A DNA stretch of 46,969 bases from CAZMVY01 sp964617875 (GTDB lineage: Bacteria; Planctomycetota; Phycisphaerae; UBA1845; PWPN01), in assembly GCA_964617875.1 (NCBI GenBank), contig CAZUAI010000043.1:1-46969 (forward strand), read 5' to 3'. Position numbers and translations under genes: made by a program. This document shows, piece after piece, positions 9,383 to 15,943 of this stretch. The number at the start of each line of letters is the position of its first letter. The stretch's first letter is position 1. Under the pieces are notes generated by a model. It searched no databases, was not told the origin of the DNA, and saw nothing but the letters and a program-made list of their open reading frames with translations.

Positions 9383-10159
9383 ATGATCGACAAACCTGTT
9401 GCCCTGGTGACCGGCGGATCGCGGGGGATCGGGCGCGGCATTTGCATCGAGCTGGCGCGCGCGGGCTACGCCATCCTCATCAACTACAACACCAACCTCG
9501 ACGCGGCGGAGGCCACACGCGCGGAGATCGAACGGAACGGCGGCGTCGGCGAGATCTGCCCGGCCGACATCGCGCACGCGTCGCACCGCGAATCGCTTCT
9601 CGACTTCACCCTCGAGACGTTCGGCCGGCTCGACCTGCTGGTGAACAACGCGGGCGTCGCCCCGACCCGACGGCTCGACCTCCTCGAGACCACCGAGGAG
9701 AACTACGACCTCGTGCTGGATACGAACCTCAAGGGGCCGTTCTTCCTCGCCCAGCGCGTCGCCCAGATCCTGATCAACCAGCTCGCGGAGGAGAAAATCC
9801 CCGAGGCCGCGATTATCAACGTGTCCTCGATCAGTGCATACACCGCCAGCACCAACCGCGCCGAGTACTGCATCAGCAAGGCGGGGCTCTCGATGATGAC
9901 CGCGCTCTTCGCCGCGCGGCTGGCGGAATACGGGATCCGCGTGTACGAGATCCGGCCGGGCATCGTCGATACCGACATGGTCAGGCCCGTCCGCGGAAAG
10001 TACGACAAGCTCATCGCCAACGGCCTCACGCCGATCAAACGCTTCGGCAGGCCCGAGGACGTGGGCAGGGCCGTGGCGGCTATCGCGGGCGGCGCGTTTC
10101 CGTTCAGCACCGGCGAGGTGATTAACGTGGACGGCGGGTTCCACCTGCGGGTGCTTTAG
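9383..10159 (+). CDS. Short-chain dehydrogenase/reductase, FabG-like
   Basis: 258 residues, a standard classical SDR. The cofactor motif TGGSRGIG is at 10-17, NNAGV at 88-92, the catalytic Ser in NVSS near 148-149, and the YCISK motif gives Tyr162 and Lys166. The C-terminal GEVINVDGG is typical of 3-oxoacyl-ACP reductase-like members. It would use NAD(P)H to reduce a keto group (or oxidise an alcohol) in the cytoplasm. There is no acyl-carrier-protein or fab gene nearby, so a housekeeping FabG role is not supported by context. GAGGTGGAGC lies just before the ATG. Confidence 0.88.
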   Translation: MIDKPVALVTGGSRGIGRGICIELARAGYAILINYNTNLDAAEATRAEIERNGGVGEICPADIAHASHRESLLDFTLETFGRLDLLVNNAGVAPTRRLDLLETTEENYDLVLDTNLKGPFFLAQRVAQILINQLAEEKIPEAAIINVSSISAYTASTNRAEYCISKAGLSMMTALFAARLAEYGIRVYEIRPGIVDTDMVRPVRGKYDKLIANGLTPIKRFGRPEDVGRAVAAIAGGAFPFSTGEVINVDGGFHLRVL

Positions 10160-10259
10160 GCCCGAAAGGGTGTCGGGATAGATCATTCGGGCCGGAAACA
10201 TCATCCCGGCACACTTTCTCACTGCGGTCGGCACGTGCGCCGACTTCCGGGAGACGCTC

Positions 10260-10709
10260 ATGAGCGAAAGATCTCTCTTCCGCGTGCTGCTTAAGATCAT
10301 GGCCCTGTGCCTTGTCCTCTACGGCGGGCACGGGTTCGTTGTCACACTGGCTGGCGCGGCCTCCCTCAATACTGCGGTCAGGCAGCTGGGCGGCGCGTCA
10401 CTCCATGCGCCTTCGATTGGCCACGCGGGCGTGGTGGCCATGCTGATCGGCCCGACGATTGACCTGCTGGTCGGGCTGTACCTGTTCCTCGGCGGCGAGT
10501 GGATTGTGCGCGCGGCGTTGCCGGGGTTCCGCGGTTCGGCCGGCAATCGCGACGAACCGCTCTGGCAGCGGCTCGCGCGTGAAGCGGCGGCTCCGGTACG
10601 ATATGTTCCGTGTTCGGGGTGCGGCGCGAAACTGAGGCCCGATGACACAACCTGTCCGATGTGCCGAAGACCGCGGCGAGGTCCGAACGGTGGGGAAGCG
10701 GAGCCCTGA
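10260..10709 (+). CDS. Small membrane protein with C-terminal zinc ribbon
   Basis: 149 residues. Two hydrophobic segments (about 8-30 and 60-80, the latter AMLIGPTIDLLVGLYLFLGG) are followed by a cytoplasmic-type tail with CSGCGAKL and CPMC, a four-cysteine zinc ribbon. A GGGAGA sits before the ATG. It is the second gene of a plus-strand series (SDR, this, acyltransferase, ceramidase-like). Function not recognised. Confidence 0.65.
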   Translation: MSERSLFRVLLKIMALCLVLYGGHGFVVTLAGAASLNTAVRQLGGASLHAPSIGHAGVVAMLIGPTIDLLVGLYLFLGGEWIVRAALPGFRGSAGNRDEPLWQRLAREAAAPVRYVPCSGCGAKLRPDDTTCPMCRRPRRGPNGGEAEP

Positions 10710-10834
10710 CACGGCGGCGGCCACCAGGGCCTTGTCCTGCCGGGGAATCGTTCGCGGAGGACGGCTTGCCGTCGGGTCAGGTTCTGCCGGAGTCACAACG
10801 ACTCGCTCTTCCTGGAGAGATGGACGGAGCGTTC

Positions 10835-11509
10835 ATGGCGGATCTCGGAAGGCTCTTCAAGTCGTGCGGGCGGGACGTCGTTGTGGCTGACGACGCGATC
10901 ATCGAGCACCCCGAGGCGATCGAAGTCGGCGATCACGTGACTTTCATGCGCGGCTTCCAGATGATCGGTCGGCCTCGCCACTGCCGCATCGGATCGCATG
11001 TCACGTTCTATCCCAATTGCTTCGTCCAGGGCTCGCCGGGGCGATTCGTCATCGGCGATCACGTCGAGTTCTTCCCGAATACGTACATTTCGCTGGGCGA
11101 CTGGGAGACGAGCTTCGTCGAGATCGGCCACCACTGCCACTTCGCGCCGAACTGCGTCCTGTACGGCTGGGGCGGTCTTCGCATCTCGCCGTACTGCAAC
11201 ATCGCCGCCCACACGGTCTTCGCCACCGTCGGTCACCACGACGAGATCACCGATCGGCCGATGGCCCTGACCGGCGAGAAGGCCGGGCCCATCACCCTCG
11301 AAGAGGATGTCTGGATCGCCGCCAACGTGACGGTCGCCGCCAACACGCGGATTGCCAGGGGCTGCGTGATCGGCGCCAACGCCGTCGTGACACGCGACAC
11401 CGAGCCGATGGGCGTCTACGTCGGCGTGCCGGCACGGCGGCTCAGGGATCGGGATCGGACGGGTGCCGGGGACCGGGTGATGCGGGATACACCGGGGAGG
11501 CCAGCGTGA
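10835..11509 (+). CDS. Hexapeptide-repeat (left-handed beta-helix) acyltransferase
   Basis: 224 residues from the ATG at 10835 (GGAG 5 nt upstream); an ATG at 10820 is a weaker alternative. The protein is built of hexapeptide turns: IEVGDHVTF, CRIGSHVTF, FVIGDHVEF, VEIGHHCHF, then ITLEEDVWIAANVTVAAN and IGANAVVTRDTEPMGVYVGVPAR. The last part is the standard end of WbbJ/maltose-acetyltransferase-like O-acetyltransferases, and GHH supplies a likely catalytic His. It would move an acetyl or other acyl group from CoA to a sugar or similar acceptor. The stop codon overlaps the ATG of the ceramidase-like gene by one base, so the two are coupled. Confidence 0.85.
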   Translation: MADLGRLFKSCGRDVVVADDAIIEHPEAIEVGDHVTFMRGFQMIGRPRHCRIGSHVTFYPNCFVQGSPGRFVIGDHVEFFPNTYISLGDWETSFVEIGHHCHFAPNCVLYGWGGLRISPYCNIAAHTVFATVGHHDEITDRPMALTGEKAGPITLEEDVWIAANVTVAANTRIARGCVIGANAVVTRDTEPMGVYVGVPARRLRDRDRTGAGDRVMRDTPGRPA

Positions 11510-12900
11510 TGCGCCGCTTCTTGACGGCTTTGTGTGTGCTGTCCGCGGGCGCAGGAGCCGGGGCGGCGGAGTTCGGTGCCGGTGTCGGCGTCGTGGAGAT
11601 CACGCCGCCGAAGGGGTGGCGGTTGAGCGGGTATTTCACCGAGCGGCCGAATACGGCCGTTCATGATCCGCTCTTTGCCAGGGCCATCGTGCTGACGCAG
11701 GGCGATGAGCGGGCGGCGCTCGTCTCGTGCGATCTCATCGGTGTGCCGTCGGCGGTCTCCGAGCCGGCGAGAAAACGCGCCGCCGGCATGACCGGCATCC
11801 CCGCGTCGAACATCGCCGTGTTCGGGACGCATACGCACACGGGGCCTCTCTACTACGGCGTCTTGCGCGAACATTTTCACAAGAGGGCGGTGGCGCAGCA
11901 CGGCAGCGACCCGCGCGAACCGATCGATTACGCGGCCTTTCTGACGGACAGGATCGTTGACGCAGTCACGAAAGCCCGCGCGGCGGTCCGTCCCGTGCTG
12001 CTCGAGGCCGGCGTCCGGCCGCAGACGCCGACGCTGTCCTTCAATCGACGCTACCACATGAAGGACGGCACAGTCCGCTTCAACCCGGGGCAGCAGAATC
12101 CCGACATCGTGCGACCGGCCGGGCCGATCGACCCGGACGTCGGCGTCCTCTTGTTCCGCAGGCCCCACGGTCGGCAGCCGCTGTTCTCGCTGATCGTCTT
12201 CGCGATGCACCTGGACACGACCGGCGGGACGGAGTACTCGGCGGACTATCCGTACTACCTGGGCAGGACGCTGCGGGCCGCCCTCGGGCCGGAGTTCGTC
12301 TCCGTCTTCGGCACGGGCACGTGCGGCAACATCAACCATATCGACGTCAGGACGCGGGAGCGTCGAACGGCCGAACAACTCGGCACGCTTCTGGCGGACA
12401 CGGTCAGGCAGGCGGTTCCGACGCTCGGCCCCGTTTCTCAACCGCGGCTTGCCGCGCGGAGTACGAAGGTGACCGTCCCGCTGCAGCGGTACGACGACGA
12501 CAGAATCGCTCAGGCCGCCAGGGACATGGAACGGGTGGGCACGGGACAGCTTCCGTTCCTGAAGGAGGTCGAGGCCTGCAGGATCACGGACCTCCAGTTG
12601 CGGAAGAGCGGGACCGTCGCGCTGGAAATCCAGGCATTCCGGTTGAGCGCGGACGTCGCCGTCGTGACCCTGCCCGGCGAGATCTTCGTGGAGTTGGGGT
12701 TGGCGATCAGAAAGGCGTCGCCGTTCGGAACGACGCTCGTCATTGAGCTGGCCAACGACAGCGTCAACTACATCCCGACGAAGGAGGCCTTCGCCGAAGG
12801 GGGCTACGAGGCCGTGAACTCACGCGTGCAGCCGGGGGCCGGCGAACAGTTGGTCGAAGCGGCCGTCCGGATGCTCAAGGATCTCGCGGCGGCTCAATAG
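11509..12900 (+). CDS. Neutral/alkaline ceramidase family protein, secreted
   Basis: 463 residues from ATG 11509, with GGGGAGG 8 nt upstream. A signal peptide (MRRFLTALCVLSAGAGAGAA) is followed by the family start VGVVEITPPKGWRLSGY. GTHTHTGP carries the zinc-site histidines, and AMHLDTTGG, GTGTCGNINHIDV and GEIFVELGLAI match later family blocks. Eukaryotic and pseudomonad neutral ceramidases cut the amide of ceramide and are longer because of a C-terminal Ig-like domain, which is absent here. Planctomycete members are numerous and their substrates are mostly unknown, so ceramide activity is only possible. Its end overlaps the convergent zinc-ribbon gene by 7 nt. Confidence 0.85.
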   Translation: MRRFLTALCVLSAGAGAGAAEFGAGVGVVEITPPKGWRLSGYFTERPNTAVHDPLFARAIVLTQGDERAALVSCDLIGVPSAVSEPARKRAAGMTGIPASNIAVFGTHTHTGPLYYGVLREHFHKRAVAQHGSDPREPIDYAAFLTDRIVDAVTKARAAVRPVLLEAGVRPQTPTLSFNRRYHMKDGTVRFNPGQQNPDIVRPAGPIDPDVGVLLFRRPHGRQPLFSLIVFAMHLDTTGGTEYSADYPYYLGRTLRAALGPEFVSVFGTGTCGNINHIDVRTRERRTAEQLGTLLADTVRQAVPTLGPVSQPRLAARSTKVTVPLQRYDDDRIAQAARDMERVGTGQLPFLKEVEACRITDLQLRKSGTVALEIQAFRLSADVAVVTLPGEIFVELGLAIRKASPFGTTLVIELANDSVNYIPTKEAFAEGGYEAVNSRVQPGAGEQLVEAAVRMLKDLAAAQ

Positions 12901-13454
12901 AAAATCGAGATGATCAGGTTCGGCTCGACGTGCTTGCCGGTCCAGTTTCCCACGGTGGTCGAGCAGGACTTGATCTCAACGTCCGGGTGCTGATCGCACC
13001 ATTCGTTGATCTGCTGCTCGAGGTGCCGCGTGGCCTCGTCGGAGAGCTTGCAGTGGAAGATCTTGCAGCGGGTGGCCCCGGTGCCCGTCTTGTTCAGCGG
13101 CCGTGTGGGCCGGTATTCGTCGGGTGCGGCGGCGGCAGGGGTCACGGTGGCCGTCGAACGGGTGGCCTTCGACGCGGAGCTTTCCGGCGCCTCCAGGACG
13201 TCCACGAGCGAGATCGGCGGCAGATCGCCCTCGCTCTCGCCGGAGGCGGCGGTGGCCGCGGCCGGTTCCGCCGCAGCGGCCGCCGGCGGCGGTGGGGGAG
13301 TCGCGTCGTGCTTGCGCTCCTTCTGCTTCATGCAGAAGGAGCAGAGCAGCTTCCCGGCACGGAAGCCCGCCATTCCCTGGTCCAGATGCTCTTTGTAGAC
13401 GCTCGCCCCGCACTCGTGGCAACTGAGAACCATGTCGCCTGCCGGACCTGCCAT
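12894..13454 (-). CDS. Zinc-ribbon protein with conserved C-terminal domain, function unknown
   Basis: 186 residues, GGAGG 6-7 nt before the ATG. Residues 12-41 form a CxxC-x22-CxxC zinc site (C12, C15, C38, C41). An Ala/Pro-rich linker (about 50-125) leads to a compact C-terminal domain with KIFHCKLSDEATRHLEQQI, VGNWTGKHVEPNLIISIFY at the end, and several more cysteines. I do not recognise a characterised family. The layout (metal site, flexible linker, small alpha/beta domain) suggests a cytoplasmic binding or regulatory protein. A strong promoter lies upstream. The 3' end overlaps the ceramidase-like gene by 7 nt. Confidence 0.65.
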   Translation of the reverse strand: MAGPAGDMVLSCHECGASVYKEHLDQGMAGFRAGKLLCSFCMKQKERKHDATPPPPPAAAAAEPAAATAASGESEGDLPPISLVDVLEAPESSASKATRSTATVTPAAAAPDEYRPTRPLNKTGTGATRCKIFHCKLSDEATRHLEQQINEWCDQHPDVEIKSCSTTVGNWTGKHVEPNLIISIFY

Positions 13455-13549
13455 GGGATGTCCTCCGACCGCAACACAATACGGATGCTCGACCGACCTT
13501 CACCCATGACTCTTCGATACGATCCTTCTCCCTTCCGACACGCTCCCCG

Positions 13550-13577
13550 ATTATACTGGACGGCGGTTTGAGGTCAA
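13550..13577 (-). promoter_or_regulatory. Strong promoter of the zinc-ribbon gene
   Basis: Minus strand TTGACC (13577-13572), 16-nt spacer, perfect TATAAT (13555-13550). Predicted start near 13543, leader about 89 nt. On the plus strand the same bases give TATACT (13552-13557), a possible -10 for hslV, though no clear -35 goes with it. Confidence 0.6.
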
Positions 13578-13601
13578 CGGGGAGTCAGGAGAAACGTCTT
13601 C

Positions 13602-14156
13602 ATGACGAAACGCACGGTTCGATCCACAACGATCCTCTCCGTTCGCCGTCCGGGCGAGGTGGCCATCGGCGGCGATGGGCAGGTCACCATCGGTGCAACG
13701 GCCCTCAAGCATGACGCCGTCAAAATCCGCAAGCTCCAGGGCGGCAAGGTGCTGTGCGGCTTCGCCGGCGCCGCGGCCGACGCCTTCGCCCTGCTTGAGC
13801 GATTCGAAGCGAAACTCGATCAGCACAAGGGAAACACGAAACGGGCTGCGATCGAGCTGGCCAAGGACTGGCGGACGGATCGCGTGCTGCGACGGCTCGA
13901 GTCGCTGCTGGCCGTGGTCGATGCCGATGCCTCGCTGATCATCGGCGGCGGGGGCGACATCATCGAGCCCAGCGACGGCATCATTGGAATCGGCTCCGGC
14001 GGCATGTACGCGGCGGCGGCGGCAAAGGCCCTGCTCGCACACACAACGCTGTCGGCCGGCGAAATCGTCGAGCGATCGCTCCGCATCACGGCGGAGATCT
14101 GCGTCTACACGAACGACCGGATCACGATTGAGAAGTTGCAGGGGCAAACCGCGTGA
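13602..14156 (+). CDS. hslV: ATP-dependent protease proteolytic subunit HslV
   Basis: 184 residues. The sequence matches HslV along its whole length: TTILSVRRPGEVAIGGDGQ, KIRKLQGGKVLCGFAGAAADA, AIELAKDWRTDR, IGSGGMYA and ICVYTNDRITIE. HslV is an N-terminal-threonine protease that forms a double hexamer opened by the HslU ATPase. Here eight residues (MTKRTVRS) precede the Thr-Thr, so maturation should cut after S8. GGGAGTCAGGAGA precedes the ATG. hslU is normally next to hslV but is not within this window; the downstream neighbour is a PilZ gene on the other strand. Confidence 0.95.
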   Translation: MTKRTVRSTTILSVRRPGEVAIGGDGQVTIGATALKHDAVKIRKLQGGKVLCGFAGAAADAFALLERFEAKLDQHKGNTKRAAIELAKDWRTDRVLRRLESLLAVVDADASLIIGGGGDIIEPSDGIIGIGSGGMYAAAAAKALLAHTTLSAGEIVERSLRITAEICVYTNDRITIEKLQGQTA

Positions 14157-14210
14157 CTACGCGGTGAACTCGGGAAGCACGCGCCGGGCATTCGCTCGAT
14201 GCGAGCGGCA

Positions 14211-14579
14211 TCAGTCCCACACGAAACAGGCGCCGATGCGATAATGGCCCGCCTTCTCCGCTGCGTGAACGATCTTCGCCCGGACGGAGTAATCCTGCGA
14301 TTCACCGGGCAGGAATACCTCGACGACCTCCCCCACCGGAACAGCCACGCGGCTGTAGAACCCGATGCCTTCCTCGCTGATGTCCACGCACTGTGCGTGG
14401 CACATCTCGGCGTCCGTGGCGCCGTGCGTTCGCAGAAACTCGATCGGGATGCGGCTCGAACGCCGAACGGAGCGGCGGTTGCCGCGGAACGACTCCTCGC
14501 CGGGCAGATCGCCGAAGATATTGATGAAGATCGGCAGCGTCTTGCGCGTCAGCGGGACCACGGCGGTCGATTGCGGCAT
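14211..14579 (-). CDS. PilZ-domain protein (cyclic-di-GMP receptor type)
   Basis: 122 residues. It carries RRSSR (39-43) and DISEEG (66-71), the two c-di-GMP-binding motifs RxxxR and [D/N]xSxxG, in the correct spacing. The C-terminal VEVFLPGESQDYSVRAKIVH and YRIGACFVW complete the six-stranded barrel. The gene encodes the barrel plus a 35-residue N-terminal tail with no output domain, so it probably acts by binding a partner. GGGAGGA is 9 nt before the ATG. The type II secretion genes are about 16 kb away, so a link is only speculative. Confidence 0.85.
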   Translation of the reverse strand: MPQSTAVVPLTRKTLPIFINIFGDLPGEESFRGNRRSVRRSSRIPIEFLRTHGATDAEMCHAQCVDISEEGIGFYSRVAVPVGEVVEVFLPGESQDYSVRAKIVHAAEKAGHYRIGACFVWD

Positions 14580-14935
14580 CGTCAGGTTCCTCCCAGCGCG
14601 ATCTCTCCCCGATGGACGGATCGTAAAGCCGGGGCGACAGCTTTAGCGTTTTCCGCGGGGCGGTGGGGCGGCCGAGGGCCGGGTCGTTGCAGAGTTACGT
14701 ATTTGCGACCATTGGTGTCGCCGGCGTGTTTGGCAGCGTTGCGAGTGAGGTGGAGGCCCATGGCGGCCATCGCCGAACCGCTTGTGCTTCAACGCCTTGT
14801 GTTTGTGGTAGGCCCGGATCGCCCGAAGGGCCGATAGCAACCGGGTGAGCGTGCTACCGGTAAAAGAATGCAAGGTTGCGGTGTTCGGTTCACGCATGGC
14901 GGGTTGAAACCACCCGACTCAACACGGCGATCAGA
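14580..14935. other. 356-bp gap with no convincing gene
   Basis: A minus-strand frame of 84 codons (14643-14897) is rich in Arg and His and lacks a ribosome-binding site, so I do not call it. An inverted repeat TAAAGC (14624-14629) / GCTTTA (14640-14645) with a 10-nt loop lies upstream of the PilZ gene. I recognise no promoter or structured RNA. Confidence 0.5.
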
Positions 14936-15622
14936 ATGAGAACCATCCGGCTGACGTGCGGCCTGCTTGTATTCGGTGTCGCCGCCGGGGCGGCCTACTG
15001 GCTCCTCGGTCACGGCGAGACCGCCCGCCTCCGCGCCGACCGCGACCGCCTCGAACGCGAGCAGCAGGAACTCCGCCGTGTGATCGATCGCCTCACGCAG
15101 GAGCAGCGGGTCGCCGAGGTGATCGTCACGAAGCAACGGCACGACGCGAGCGGACGCGTCCTCGACACAGAGATCCAGTTCATCGAACTCGACCGCGACG
15201 GCCACGCCCTGGCTCCGCGGACGTTCTCTCTGCCCGGGCACGTGATCTACTTCGACGGCCTGGTGATCAAGTTTGCCCACGACCTCGTCGCCGCCGGAGA
15301 TCCGCTCCGCGGTCGGAGCATCATGCTCTTCCGCCGCATCTTCAGCGAGATCGTCGCCCCGAAGGACGGCCCGCTCATCGACGCCGATGGCGATGTCCCC
15401 GATGTCTTCCGCGTGAACCCGAAGCCGAGCGAAGTGGAGCAGCGCCTCTGGCAGCGTTTCTGGCTCTACGCCACCGATCCCGAGGCGGCCCGACGCGAAG
15501 GCATCCGCGTCGCCCAGGGCGAAGCGGTCTACGCCCCAATGACAGAGGGCCAGCGTTGGACCCTGACCCTTGACGCCGACGGCGGTCTCTGCCTCTCCAT
15601 CACCGCCCCCGCAAACCGCTGA
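14936..15622 (+). CDS. Single-pass membrane protein with coiled coil, function unknown
   Basis: 228 residues from ATG 14936. One transmembrane segment (about 6-25, GLLVFGVAAGAAYWLLG) is followed by a clear coiled coil (LRADRDRLEREQQELRRVID and onward). A C-terminal domain of about 160 residues follows, with VLDTEIQFIELDRDG, GHVIYFDGLVIKF and FRRIFSEIVAPKDG. The layout suggests a membrane-anchored extracytoplasmic protein. No recognised family. The ribosome-binding site is weak. Confidence 0.6.
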   Translation: MRTIRLTCGLLVFGVAAGAAYWLLGHGETARLRADRDRLEREQQELRRVIDRLTQEQRVAEVIVTKQRHDASGRVLDTEIQFIELDRDGHALAPRTFSLPGHVIYFDGLVIKFAHDLVAAGDPLRGRSIMLFRRIFSEIVAPKDGPLIDADGDVPDVFRVNPKPSEVEQRLWQRFWLYATDPEAARREGIRVAQGEAVYAPMTEGQRWTLTLDADGGLCLSITAPANR

Positions 15623-15943
15623 CGCGAAGGCCCGGCAAGCCATCGGGTCATCATTGCATACAACGGAACGAAGCCGCAGGGCCACAGGGGGTACCGCCGT
15701 AACCTCCATAAGGGACATGGGTTATCTGCTGGATTGCGGTTGCGCCGGTCGGGGTCGAGAGAAATGACACCTCCGTTTGCAACGCAGGATTTCGGCATCC
15801 GCACCGCACAACAGGGCGTCGTTCGGCCGCACAGGCCGCGTCGGCTTCCGCCTTTACGCACCGGATTGCGACAAACCCCGGTGGCGGTGATATTATCGTG
15901 GCGTGACGGGCCGACGGGCCTGAGTGACCAGAGGGAGAACCTT
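15623..15943 (+). promoter_or_regulatory. Gap upstream of aceE with candidate promoter at 15868-15896
   Basis: GCGACA (15868-15873), 17-nt spacer, TATTAT (15891-15896). Predicted start near 15903, leader about 41 nt to the aceE ATG. The -10 is good and the -35 is four of six. I see no gene or operator in the rest of the 321-bp gap. Confidence 0.4.

Noticed and set aside
14643..14897. An 84-codon minus-strand frame in the gap before the coiled-coil gene
   Set aside because: No ribosome-binding site, basic low-complexity composition and no match I recognise.
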